From an uncultured bacterium (GTDB taxonomy: Bacteria; Vulcanimicrobiota; Vulcanimicrobiia; Vulcanimicrobiales; Vulcanimicrobiaceae), in contig CAIKPM010000031.1 in assembly GCA_903829325.1 (NCBI GenBank), positions 1-33,721 of the forward strand: DNA of 33,721 nucleotides, read 5' to 3'. Position numbers and translations under genes: made by a program. Within the stretch, counting starts at the first letter, position 1; each line of letters opens with the position of its first letter. Shown piece after piece: positions 15,747-23,350 of this stretch. The notes under the pieces are model-generated. The model made no database searches. It was not told the DNA's origin and saw nothing but the letters and a program-made list of their open reading frames with translations.

Positions 15747-16394
15747 ATGGCGTTGACCCAGCCCATTGTCTCGGGCGTTGATTATCATGAGCGCGCTGAT
15801 GAAGATCTCGTTGCTGCTGCGAAAAGTGGCGACAACCTCGCGATGGAATTTTTACTCAATAAGTACAAAAATTTTGTCCGGATTAAAGCCAAGAGTTACT
15901 TTTTGATCGGCGCTGATCGGGAAGATATTATTCAAGAAGGCATGATCGGTTTGTATAAAGCCGTGCGTGATTTTAAAGCCGATAAACTCTCAAGTTTTCG
16001 CGCGTTTGCGGAGCTTTGTATCACACGACAAATTATCACGGCGATTAAAACCGCGACACGTCAGAAGCACATCCCGCTCAATCAATACATTTCGCTCAAC
16101 AAGCCGATTTATGACGAAGATAGCGAGCGCACGTTGCTCGACGTCATGGCTTCGAATAAAATGTCTGATCCCCAGGAGTTGGTTATTAACCAGGAAGTTT
16201 CTGAGGACATTAAAGAGCGGATTCAAGAGAATTTGTCAGATCTTGAGTCGCAGGTCTTGCTGTCGTATCTCGAGGGCAAGAGTTATCAAGAAATGGCACG
16301 TGATCTCAATCGTCATGTGAAATCGATCGATAACGCTCTGCAACGCGTCAAGCGCAAAATCGAAAAAAATCTCGCCGAAATCGAACTCCCCTAG
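15747..16394 (+). CDS. sigH: RNA polymerase sigma factor, SigH (Spo0H)-like
   Basis: The 215-residue protein has sigma region 2 (FLLNKYKNFVRIKAKSYF, then DREDIIQEGMIGLYKAVRDF, which binds core polymerase and the -10 element) and region 4 (LSDLESQVLLSYLEGKSYQEMA with a C-terminal HTH that reads -35). The pattern RADEDLVAAAKSGD at the start and the phrase IKTATRQKHIPLNQYISLNKP are close to Bacillus SigH. It also lies after rlmB as in Bacillota. In Bacillus SigH controls the entry to stationary phase and sporulation; here no sporulation gene is visible, so its regulon is open. Its own gene has a housekeeping-type promoter, and a hairpin overlaps its stop codon. Confidence 0.93.
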   Translation: MALTQPIVSGVDYHERADEDLVAAAKSGDNLAMEFLLNKYKNFVRIKAKSYFLIGADREDIIQEGMIGLYKAVRDFKADKLSSFRAFAELCITRQIITAIKTATRQKHIPLNQYISLNKPIYDEDSERTLLDVMASNKMSDPQELVINQEVSEDIKERIQENLSDLESQVLLSYLEGKSYQEMARDLNRHVKSIDNALQRVKRKIEKNLAEIELP

Positions 16395-16412
16395 CAGGGC
16401 GCTGGGGGAGTT
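16384..16412 (+). terminator. Hairpin at the end of sigH
   Basis: AACTCCCC at 16384-16391 pairs perfectly with GGGGAGTT at 16405-16412, and the stem can extend through a T-G pair and AGC/GCT to a five-base loop. The stop codon lies within it. No U tract follows, so it could be a Rho-linked or processing hairpin instead of a full intrinsic terminator. Confidence 0.5.
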
Positions 16413-16440
16413 GTACTCACTTCTCTCTCAGCTTTTCGAG

Positions 16441-16459
16441 CCACGTTGTCGATACGTGG
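16441..16459. promoter_or_regulatory. Inverted repeat before the LuxR-type gene
   Basis: CCACGT and ACGTGG flank a seven-base centre (TGTCGAT) just before the preferred ATG at 16464. A perfect dyad at this place could be an operator, perhaps for the LuxR-type protein itself, or a translational hairpin. If TTG 16446 is the true start it lies partly inside the coding frame. Confidence 0.4.
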
Positions 16460-16463
16460 TCAT

Positions 16464-17030
16464 ATGCGGGAAAGCGATGAAATTCAGCGGGCTGATGCGC
16501 GCGTCGAGGGCGGCGCGCCTTTAGATGTTGCGCGCCGTCGCCGCGTGGCAGACCTCTATGTGCTCGATGCGTCGTTTCGGGTGGTGCTTTCTTGGACATC
16601 TGGTAAAGCGCATACCACGACCACTCCGCTGTGCGAATCTGGTGGTAGCGTGTTTACGCCACCGATTGATCGGGTTGTGCGTCAAGTCGCCGCCGAGATG
16701 CAAGAAGGCGAACGCTTGGTGCTCGTGCCGCCGAATTTATTATTGCGAATCGTCGAGCTTGAAGGCTCGGCTGGATTGCATTATGGCGTTTTTGCCGAAG
16801 ACTACCAGTCTCGTGATAGTATGCGCGAAGCGGCACGCCGCTATGGTATCTCGCGGCGCGAGATTGAGGTCCTCACCTTACTCGTGCAGGGTGCTGCTAC
16901 CGGCGAAATTTCAGCTCAGCTGCACATCGCGGAGACCACCGTGCAGGATCATATTAAAAATATCGCTGCCAAAACGCATGCGCGCAGCCGCACCGAAATT
17001 GTTGCCAAAGTGCTTGGCGGCAGCACCTAG
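16464..17030 (+). CDS. LuxR-family HTH transcription regulator
   Basis: The last 65 residues are a LuxR/GerE helix-turn-helix: ISRREIEVLTLLVQGAATGEISAQLHIAETTVQDHIKNIAAKTHARSR in the standard order, with TVQDHIKNI as the recognition helix. The N-terminal 110 residues contain DLYVLDASFRVVLSW, which resembles the first strand of a PAS-like sensor domain, but no cofactor residues are evident. There is no receiver domain. With the ATG at 16464 the protein is 188 residues; TTG 16446 would add six. Neither start has a good ribosome site. The gene follows sigH after a hairpin and ends in another palindrome. The signal and targets are unknown. Confidence 0.88.
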   Translation: MRESDEIQRADARVEGGAPLDVARRRRVADLYVLDASFRVVLSWTSGKAHTTTTPLCESGGSVFTPPIDRVVRQVAAEMQEGERLVLVPPNLLLRIVELEGSAGLHYGVFAEDYQSRDSMREAARRYGISRREIEVLTLLVQGAATGEISAQLHIAETTVQDHIKNIAAKTHARSRTEIVAKVLGGST

Positions 17031-17042
17031 AACACTAGGTGC
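17023..17042 (+). terminator. Palindromic hairpin at the end of the LuxR-type gene
   Basis: GCACCTAG at 17023-17030 and CTAGGTGC at 17035-17042 form a perfect eight-base stem with loop AACA. It includes the stop codon. There is no U tract after it. It could terminate or protect the regulator transcript, or be a protein-binding dyad ahead of the next gene. Confidence 0.45.
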
Positions 17043-17072
17043 CTGGTAAGAGCGCCCTGAAGCGGTAAGCCC

Positions 17073-18536
17073 GTGACGGGAATGCTTTGGGGCCTCGTAG
17101 CTCTGTTGACGATTTTGCGCCTGGTGGCTGCATATACGCTGCCAATCACCGGTGATGAAGCGTACTACTGGGAATGGTCCCGCCATTTGGCAGCCGGTTA
17201 TGTGGATCACCCTGCTGGCGTCGCTTGGACGGTCGCGGCTTTCCAGTGGCTTGGGCATGTTCCCGGGGCCGTGCGATTTGGGTTTTGGCTGTGTGGGCTC
17301 CTCACAACGGTGGCACTCGCTGACTGTGCCGCTCGCTTTGCGCGGCAAGCCGGGGGTGATCCCGGGCGCGCAGCGTTGGTGGCGGCGCTTGGCACGACGG
17401 TGGTACCGATGTTCGCGATTGCGTTTGGGACGGTCAGCCCCGACGGTCCCTTCCTCGCTGCGTGGGCGTGCACGCTCGACGCAGCGGCGGCTTGCCTGCT
17501 GACGCCAGGGCTGGCGCCGGCCCTGGCCACTGGCGTGGCCTTAGGCGTGGCGCTTGAATCGCGCGCATTCGGCGTGGCATTGTTGCTCGGTGTGTGCTTG
17601 GCGCTGCGGCATCAGCGGCGCTGGGTTGTCTGCGTGGCTGTCACCGCGGGGGTGCTGGCGTTGCCCTTGCTATACTGGAATGCGACCCACGGCTGGGCTA
17701 CCGTGGTGTTCACCCTCTGGGGGCGCCATACGAATGAAGGCTTTGCGCTATGGCGGCCTTTGGTCATGCTGGCCGAGGTGGTCGCGGTGCTTGGTATCGG
17801 CCCCGCCTTGCTCGTGGCCAGAGCCAGCTGGCGGCCGACCTGCCCGCCTTTGTTGCTGTGGACCAGCCTCCCGCTTGTGGCTTTGCTACTCACGCTCTCT
17901 TTGTGGGAGCGGGTCGAGACGTACTGGCTGCTTGGGCCGTATCTCTCGTTGACGGTGGTTGCTGCATTACGTTTCGCGCAGGCTCCGCTTGAGCGTAGGC
18001 CGCTCGCGCAGATTGCCGCGCTGATCCCAAGCCTGGGGCTGATTGCGCTGTTGTACCTCCTGGTGTTTGCGGCGTTTCCGTGCGCGCATCTCGTGGCCCA
18101 GCGCTGGCATGTGCGCTTGCATCGGGCGGGATTCTTCGATATGTACGCGATGCCGTCACTCGCGTTGGCGGCGCGCCAGCTTGTGGTGCAGCGGCACGCG
18201 GTGCTGCTGACCGATGGCTACGGCTTATCGTCCCAGCTGGATTTTTACGGAAGCATTCCACCGACGATCATCGGCTATGATTGGCAAGGCCGCGAAGCTC
18301 GAGCGTGGCGCACGTCGCTGCCGGTGCACCAGCTTGGCCTCTTTCTCGATAAAGTGCCCTTGAGCGAGCGGCCCGATTTTCGTGCACAGCTCGCACGAGC
18401 TTGCACGCGTGTCGTACCTGGCCCCGTGTTGGCGATCGGCTTGGGCGATATCCCCGCCGCGCGTTTTTCGACGGCGTGGTGTATCGATATGAAGCCTCAG
18501 GCGCTGACCATCTTACGTTGGGAGTCCGTCTCGTGA
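17073..18536 (+). CDS. GT39/ArnT-like membrane glycosyltransferase
   Basis: The 487-residue protein has a short N-terminal membrane helix followed by TGDEAYYWEWSRHLAAGYVDHPAG. The Asp28-Glu29 pair and the Y-V-D-H-P-x-G phrase are the signature first periplasmic loop of the PMT_2 family (ArnT and relatives), which transfers sugars from polyprenyl-phosphate carriers to lipids or proteins on the outer face of the membrane. About ten more membrane segments follow, and a C-terminal soluble region (from about residue 360) fits the family. The start may be GTG 17073 or ATG 17082. Its stop overlaps the dacB start as GTGA, suggesting a shared role in the cell envelope. Donor and acceptor are unknown. 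Confidence 0.85.
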   Translation: MTGMLWGLVALLTILRLVAAYTLPITGDEAYYWEWSRHLAAGYVDHPAGVAWTVAAFQWLGHVPGAVRFGFWLCGLLTTVALADCAARFARQAGGDPGRAALVAALGTTVVPMFAIAFGTVSPDGPFLAAWACTLDAAAACLLTPGLAPALATGVALGVALESRAFGVALLLGVCLALRHQRRWVVCVAVTAGVLALPLLYWNATHGWATVVFTLWGRHTNEGFALWRPLVMLAEVVAVLGIGPALLVARASWRPTCPPLLLWTSLPLVALLLTLSLWERVETYWLLGPYLSLTVVAALRFAQAPLERRPLAQIAALIPSLGLIALLYLLVFAAFPCAHLVAQRWHVRLHRAGFFDMYAMPSLALAARQLVVQRHAVLLTDGYGLSSQLDFYGSIPPTIIGYDWQGREARAWRTSLPVHQLGLFLDKVPLSERPDFRAQLARACTRVVPGPVLAIGLGDIPAARFSTAWCIDMKPQALTILRWESVS

Positions 18537-19996
18537 TCAATGCGCGCAGCTGGTTGGGCGGGTGCTTGCTGACGAGTGTCTTGAGCCTGGTTGCATGCTC
18601 CTCTGCCTCGGCGCCGGAGGTCCATCTCGCCACCCTCGAACGCGCCCGTCCGCCGGCGGTACATCCGTGGAGCACTGCCGCTCGCGCACAGCTCAAGCGG
18701 GAGATCGATGCAGCCTTGGCCCCGGTGGGAGGAAGCCCGCGCAACGGCTTTGTGGTTTTAGCCGATGACCGCAGCGTGCTCTATGCGCGCAACGCCACGG
18801 TGCCGCGAACGCCTGCCTCAACGCTCAAGGTTGTGACCGCGGCGACTGCTTTGGCGATCCTAGGACCGCGCTACCGTTTCACCACGCGCATGGTCGCTTT
18901 GCATCCGCTGGCGGGGCACGTCTTGCCTGACGATCTCTGGTTGGTGGGCGGTGGTGACCCCGTTCTGAGTAGCGATGATGTGCACGATGGTATCGCTCAT
19001 CTCGCTGCTGCCGGCTTGCGTACGATCGCCGGCAAGGCGATGATCGATGCCAGCGCCTTTGGGGGGCCAGCGCAAAATCCCCATTGGGCTGCGGATGATT
19101 TAAATCTCGATTACGCGGCGGGAACCAGCTCGTTATCGCTCGATGGCGACGTGGCGATTTTCTCGGTTCAGCCTCAGGCGTTCGGTAGCCCGGCGCAGGT
19201 CCGCTTACTGCCCGCGAACCGCGGTGTGCGCATGACGGGGCAAATCATCACGAGTGGCAGTTCTGCGGTGACGATTGATCATCAAGAAGGCGTGAATAGC
19301 TTTCGTCTAGGTGGCACGATTGTGCCAGGGGCCGAACAGCGTTTCCCCATCCCCATGGGCGATGTGCCGCACTTTGTGGGCGGCGTGGTCGATGCGATGC
19401 TGCATGCACGCGGCATCAGCACGCTCGGGCCAAGCGAAGTCGGGCTTGCCCCAATTGGCGGGGTAACGTTGTGGTTGCATCGCTCGCCGCCTTTAGCCGA
19501 GATCGTGCACCACATGCTGGTGGTCTCTGATAATCATGTTGCTGAGCAGCTGCTGCGCTTGCTTGGCACGACGGTGCACCAAAGCGGCACCGAGTCCGCA
19601 GGGATTGCCGTCGAGCATACGTTTTTGGCCCGGATCGGGGTGAGCGCCGCGGGCATGCACACCTATGACGGGAGCGGTTTGGCTCCCGCCGATCGGATTG
19701 CGCCGCTCACCTTGGCGGAGATCCTCGCGGATGCGGATGCGCGCGCCGGGAGTCCGCTCGTGTTGGGGTTGCCGCGGGTCGGCATTGAAGGCACCGTGGC
19801 CAACCACCAGTTGAGCGCGGCGGCGGGAAGGGTGCGGGCCAAAAGCGGCCACATCATGGGCGTCGATGGCTTGGTCGGTGTGGTTGTTACCCGCCACCAC
19901 GGTCGCGTAGCATTTGCGTTTTTAGCCAACGACGCCGACGACGGGACCGTCGAGAACGCCGAAGATACCATCCTGGATGCGATCTCGCGTTATTAG
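18533..19996 (+). CDS. dacB: D-alanyl-D-alanine carboxypeptidase/endopeptidase PBP4, lipoprotein form
   Basis: This peptidase S13 enzyme trims or cuts peptidoglycan peptide cross-links outside the membrane. All three penicillin-binding motifs are visible: SxxK as S96-T-L-K99, SxN as S332-D-N334 and a KTG box in the KSG form, K437-S-G439. The long insertion between the first two is typical of the class C PBP4 type. The GTG start (18533) has a GGGAG ribosome site and overlaps the upstream stop as GTGA; the longer frame behind it lies inside the glycosyltransferase gene. The N terminus has a signal peptide ending in LVAC, a good lipobox, so the protein is probably lipid-anchored, unlike soluble E. 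coli PBP4. Size is 487 residues. Confidence 0.93.
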   Translation: MINARSWLGGCLLTSVLSLVACSSASAPEVHLATLERARPPAVHPWSTAARAQLKREIDAALAPVGGSPRNGFVVLADDRSVLYARNATVPRTPASTLKVVTAATALAILGPRYRFTTRMVALHPLAGHVLPDDLWLVGGGDPVLSSDDVHDGIAHLAAAGLRTIAGKAMIDASAFGGPAQNPHWAADDLNLDYAAGTSSLSLDGDVAIFSVQPQAFGSPAQVRLLPANRGVRMTGQIITSGSSAVTIDHQEGVNSFRLGGTIVPGAEQRFPIPMGDVPHFVGGVVDAMLHARGISTLGPSEVGLAPIGGVTLWLHRSPPLAEIVHHMLVVSDNHVAEQLLRLLGTTVHQSGTESAGIAVEHTFLARIGVSAAGMHTYDGSGLAPADRIAPLTLAEILADADARAGSPLVLGLPRVGIEGTVANHQLSAAAGRVRAKSGHIMGVDGLVGVVVTRHHGRVAFAFLANDADDGTVENAEDTILDAISRY

Positions 19997-20014
19997 GGTT
20001 GGGCGCGGCTAATA
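19991..20014. terminator. Weak shared hairpin between convergent genes
   Basis: TATTAG at 19991-19996 pairs with CTAATA at 20009-20014 across a G-rich 12-base loop, spanning the end of dacB and the end of the minus-strand gene. It is symmetrical enough to serve both directions, but it lacks U tracts. Confidence 0.3.
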
Positions 20015-20638
20015 GTGACTCGCGGGCATGTATTGGCGCTTGAGGAGATGCTGATCTTGCTCGTCGCTGCGGCCGATGCTCGCATTATAGGTAGCGATGA
20101 TCGCGTTGTAGCGTGCTTCATAGCCGAGCCGCAGAAAGAGCGCAACGATATCGAGAGCGGCATCATCGAGCGAAAAGTGACCAGCGAGATTGCCTTGGAT
20201 TTCCTTGGCGTGCTCGCGGTAGAACGCTTCAATCGTCGCGTGAAAAAATTGCGTCGTGTTGATATGCACGCTATGCGTCGTGGCCGGATGTCCGACCAGG
20301 TGCGCCGAGATACACGCGAGGCGCGTCATCGCATCGCTTTCGGCGTAATGCCGGAAGAGCATGGCGCTGAGGTGGTGGAGCCCAGCCGAAATCGGCCGAT
20401 TGTTGAGCAAGAGGCACAGCGCGCGGGCGCTCTGCTGTTCTGCAGCGGCGAGAAAAGCAACGCGATGGTCCGCGAGGTGGCTCGATGGCTGCGGCGCGCT
20501 CAAATCGGTGAGGCGGGCGCGTGCAACGCTCGCTGATGCGAGTGATGATTTCTTACTACGATAGGCGTCGAGCGAAATCAAACTGGTCTGATTTTGTGGT
20601 TGGTCCGGTGAGCTTGGGATGCTTTCATTGCAATACAA
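20009..20638 (-). CDS. Hypothetical protein
   Basis: I do not recognise this 209-residue protein. It begins with a polar, Ser/Gln-rich stretch of about 55 residues, followed by what looks like an all-helical domain (VAFLAAAEQQSARALCLLLN, DAMTRLACISAHLVGHP, FFHATIEAFYREHAKEIQGNL, ALDIVALFLRLGYEARYNAI). There is no signal peptide or membrane helix. The start is a TTG with an AAAGG ribosome site about ten bases upstream. It stands alone, convergent with dacB and divergent from the malic enzyme. An opposite-strand open frame of 173 codons overlaps most of it, but that frame lacks a helical hydrophobic pattern and looks like the shadow. Cytosolic location is likely. Confidence 0.6.
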   Translation of the reverse strand: MYCNESIPSSPDQPQNQTSLISLDAYRSKKSSLASASVARARLTDLSAPQPSSHLADHRVAFLAAAEQQSARALCLLLNNRPISAGLHHLSAMLFRHYAESDAMTRLACISAHLVGHPATTHSVHINTTQFFHATIEAFYREHAKEIQGNLAGHFSLDDAALDIVALFLRLGYEARYNAIIATYNASIGRSDEQDQHLLKRQYMPASHY

Positions 20639-20722
20639 ATCGTGCGGCCTTTATTTTGAGAATAACCGATAATGGGTTGCCTTTCGTAGAAAAGAAGCCC
20701 TGGTTCAAGACGAAAAATATCA

Positions 20723-20818
20723 GCGTGAGGTCGTAGCGGGGAGAGATCGTTGATACCTCGTAACTGACGGGATGCTACCCGGTTAGCGACTGTGGTAACA
20801 CGCCTTTTTGTGAGAAGG
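20723..20818 (+). promoter_or_regulatory. Possible structured leader of the malic enzyme gene
   Basis: GCGTG (20723-20727) can close a junction with CACGC (20799-20803). Inside are AGGT/ACCT (20728-20731 with 20755-20758) and a hairpin with outer arms CGTAAC and GTTAGCG and inner stem CGGG/CCCG around loop ATGCTA. CACG can instead form a local TGTG-GTAA-CACG hairpin with a GNRA loop. Five Ts follow, and CCTT (20803-20806) can pair with AAGG of the ribosome site. The pairings are real by inspection; a riboswitch role is inference and no known class matched. Confidence 0.35.
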
Positions 20819-20825
20819 AGTTCGG

Positions 20826-22268
20826 GTGTCTGTCCCTGTGATCGGTTTTACGCTCATCATGCGTTTAGAAATGCCCAGTGAAGCAGGTGCGTTTGCCTTG
20901 CTCGCGGCTGCGATTGGTGATGCCGGCGGTGCGATTGGGGCAGTAGACGTTCGCAGTGTCACGCGCACGATGGCGACCCGCGATGTTACCGTTTCGGTCG
21001 CCTCCGAAGAAGTCGCCGCTGCGGTACGCGCTGCGATTGAAGCGCTTGAGCACGTTCGGATTGTCAGCGTTTCCGATTCGACCTTTTTGGCTCATCTTGG
21101 TGGCAAAATTCATATCGAGCCGAATATTCCGGTCAAGACCCGCCAAGATCTGTCGATTGTCTACACCCCTGGCGTTGCCCGGGTTTCGATGGCGATTGCC
21201 GCTGATCCAAGCAAGGCGTTTGCGCTGACGATTAAACGCAATACGGTTGCGGTGGTGAGCGATGGCACGGCGGTGCTCGGCTTGGGTGATATTGGCCCCT
21301 TGGCGGCGGCTCCGGTGATGGAAGGCAAATGTATGCTGTTTAAGCAGTTTGCCGGTATCGATGCTTTCCCGATTTGTCTCGATACGAAAAATGTCGACGA
21401 AATTGTCGAAACCGTTATTCGGATTGCGCCGATATTTGGTGGTATTAACTTAGAAGATATTTCTGCGCCGCGTTGTTTTGAAGTCGAAAATCGTTTAATT
21501 GAGGCTTTAGATATTCCGGTTATGCATGATGATCAGCATGGTACCGCCGTGGTCATTTTAGCTGCATTAATTAATGCGTCACGGGTTGTGCATAAGCAAT
21601 TAGCCGATCTCACGATTGTTGTGGTTGGCAGTGGCGCGGCCGGAACAGCAACAATTAAAATGCTCTTAGCAGCAGGCGTAAAAGACGTCATTGCAGTGGA
21701 TCGCGCTGGAGCGATTAATCGCACCGAGACGTATACGAATAGCCATTGGACGTGGTTGGCCGAACATACTAACCGCGAAAATAAGCGAGGTACGCTTTCC
21801 GAAGTGCTTCAAGGTGCTGATGTTTTTATTGGCGTTTCCGCTCCAGGAATTTTAAAAGTTGCCGATATTACTGGTATGGCGCGTGATCCGATCGTTTTCG
21901 CTATGGCGAATCCGACCCCGGAGATCATGCCTGACCTGGCGGCTCCCCATGTTGCTGTAATGGCAACTGGGCGTTCGGATTTCCCTAACCAAGTCAATAA
22001 TTTGCTTGCATTCCCTGGCATATTCCGTGGTTCATTAGAATGTCGTGCTCGACGCATCACCGATCATATGAAGATCGCTGCGGCGAACGCGATAGCTGAT
22101 ATTGTTGGCGACCATGAACGTAACGCGGAATATGTTATTCCTAGTGTTTTTGATACCCGTGTTGTTGATGCGGTTGCCAAAGCAGTAATGGGAGCAGCGA
22201 TTGAGGATGGGGTGGCCCGACGAGCCAGTGTCATGACCGATGGAGAGGAACTCGCCGCAGTGAGCTAG
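20826..22268 (+). CDS. ACT-domain NAD(P)-dependent malic enzyme
   Basis: Malic enzyme oxidatively decarboxylates malate to pyruvate. The 480-residue protein has an N-terminal ACT domain (residues about 4-85, beginning IGFTLIMRLEMPSEAGAFALLAAAI), a catalytic domain with SIVYTPGVARVS (catalytic Tyr near 113), KCMLFKQFAGIDAFPICLD, metal-binding NLEDISAPRCFEVE and HDDQHGTA, and a Rossmann domain with VVVGSGAAGTATIKML. The C-terminal PDLAAPHVAVMATGRSDFPNQVNN is also typical. ACT fusion to malic enzyme is seen in several Gram-positive lineages and suggests amino acid control. GTG 20826 follows a strong AAGGAG site by five bases. The codons are more A/T-ending than in most neighbours. Cofactor preference cannot be fixed from sequence alone. 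Confidence 0.93.
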   Translation: MSVPVIGFTLIMRLEMPSEAGAFALLAAAIGDAGGAIGAVDVRSVTRTMATRDVTVSVASEEVAAAVRAAIEALEHVRIVSVSDSTFLAHLGGKIHIEPNIPVKTRQDLSIVYTPGVARVSMAIAADPSKAFALTIKRNTVAVVSDGTAVLGLGDIGPLAAAPVMEGKCMLFKQFAGIDAFPICLDTKNVDEIVETVIRIAPIFGGINLEDISAPRCFEVENRLIEALDIPVMHDDQHGTAVVILAALINASRVVHKQLADLTIVVVGSGAAGTATIKMLLAAGVKDVIAVDRAGAINRTETYTNSHWTWLAEHTNRENKRGTLSEVLQGADVFIGVSAPGILKVADITGMARDPIVFAMANPTPEIMPDLAAPHVAVMATGRSDFPNQVNNLLAFPGIFRGSLECRARRITDHMKIAAANAIADIVGDHERNAEYVIPSVFDTRVVDAVAKAVMGAAIEDGVARRASVMTDGEELAAVS

Positions 22269-22290
22269 TGCGGTATTATAGGAGCTATGG

Positions 22291-23004
22291 ATGGGCAGCG
22301 AACGGATTCTTGTTATTGAGGATGATCCCGAAATTGCGCGATTGCATGAGTCAATGCTACGTCGCGCGGGGTACGATTTTCGGATTACCAACACGGGAAG
22401 TGCTGGATTAGAGCTGGCGCGTTCCTTCAAACCGATGATTATTCTGCTTGATGTTGGCTTGCCGGATATGTCGGGTTTTGATGTGTGTCGGACGTTGGCT
22501 GACACCTGTGACGCCTATATTCTGTTAGTGAGTGCGCAGAATACCGAACGCGATAAACTCACGGGTTTGGGTTTAGGCGCTGATGATTTTATCAGCAAGC
22601 CATTTTCTCCGACCGAATTATTAGCTCGTATTGCGAGTGTTTTACGACGTCGCGAACGAGAAAAGGCGCGTGAATCAGAACGCTCGCTCGAAGTGGGCGA
22701 CTTGATCTTATTGCGCGATCATCATTTAGCCAGGTGTGGCGAGGTCGATGCGACTTTAACCGCGCTTGAATTTCGTCTCCTGTGGTTTTTAGGCGAATCC
22801 GAAGGTCGCTTGTTGACGCGCGCCCAGATTCTGGAGCGCGTCTGGAACGATGTCTCAGGTGTGCCTACGCGCGTGGTCGACGTGCATGTTGCCGCGTTAC
22901 GTAAAAAGATCTCGGAAGTCGGAGCGCATTTGCAGATTGCCTCGGTTCGGGGTATCGGTTACCGACTCGATGCGATCGAAACGCATCATTACGCGCGACT
23001 ATAG
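22291..23004 (+). CDS. OmpR/PhoB-family response regulator (orphan)
   Basis: The 237-residue protein has a CheY-like receiver with acidic pocket E10-D11-D12, phospho-acceptor Asp54 in ILLDVGLPDMSG, and Lys103 in FISKPFSP, followed by a winged-helix DNA-binding domain (LTALEFRLLWFLGESEGRLLTRAQILERVW, then TRVVDVHVAALRKKI and the wing RGIGYRLD). All phosphorylation residues are present, so it should be a working response regulator. No sensor kinase lies next to it in the window, so its partner is unknown. AGGAG six bases before the ATG supports the start. It follows the malic enzyme by 22 bases and could share its transcript. It ends overlapping a convergent gene by six bases. Confidence 0.95.
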   Translation: MGSERILVIEDDPEIARLHESMLRRAGYDFRITNTGSAGLELARSFKPMIILLDVGLPDMSGFDVCRTLADTCDAYILLVSAQNTERDKLTGLGLGADDFISKPFSPTELLARIASVLRRREREKARESERSLEVGDLILLRDHHLARCGEVDATLTALEFRLLWFLGESEGRLLTRAQILERVWNDVSGVPTRVVDVHVAALRKKISEVGAHLQIASVRGIGYRLDAIETHHYARL

Positions 23005-23346
23005 GCTAGGTTCTTGCGGCGCAAGCAGCCGCAATTTATTGAAAGCACTGCGAAACGGAGCGTAGGCACTGGGTACATTCCAGTCCTGCGCTTTTTCGTT
23101 GGCAATCGCTTGATCGGCTCGGTCAAGCGCGGTCTGCCAGATCTCTTGGCTTGAAGGCTGCTCGAAAAAGTCGCTCAGATTGATAAAATTGGCGCGTTGC
23201 TTGAGCGCTGCTCCGAGGCGTTCGCTCAGCGAGCTTGTGTCTTCCATCGATTCGAGTGCGCGAATCAAGAAGAAGAGCGAATTGCGCGCGATCCATTCCG
23301 GGACGGACCAACGCAGCTTGGCCGCGCCCTCAATCGTACACGACAT
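22999..23346 (-). CDS. Hypothetical protein, second gene of an unknown pair
   Basis: I do not recognise this 115-residue protein. It looks all-helical, with amphipathic stretches such as EWIARNSLFFLIRALESM, LSERLGAALKQRANFINLSDFF and EIWQTALDRADQAIANEKAQ, and a conserved-looking end NVPSAYAPFRSAFNKLRLL. No signal peptide or membrane segment is evident. A GAGGA ribosome site seven bases before the ATG supports the start. The upstream gene ends four bases earlier on the same strand, so the two form an operon and their products may interact. The 3' end overlaps the convergent response regulator gene by six bases. No function is assigned. Confidence 0.65.
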   Translation of the reverse strand: MSCTIEGAAKLRWSVPEWIARNSLFFLIRALESMEDTSSLSERLGAALKQRANFINLSDFFEQPSSQEIWQTALDRADQAIANEKAQDWNVPSAYAPFRSAFNKLRLLAPQEPSL

Positions 23347-23350
23347 CGGT

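Noticed and set aside
20015-20536. 173-codon plus-strand frame opposite the 209-residue hypothetical gene
   Set aside because: The minus-strand product has the more protein-like helical pattern. The evidence is moderate, not decisive.
20700-20712. GGTTCAAGAC resembling a tRNA T-arm
   Set aside because: There is no acceptor stem, anticodon arm or D-arm around it.
20723-20810. Match to a known riboswitch class
   Set aside because: Core motifs of TPP, SAM, c-di-GMP, c-di-AMP, ykkC, ZTP and fluoride elements were not found, so only an unclassified leader is reported.
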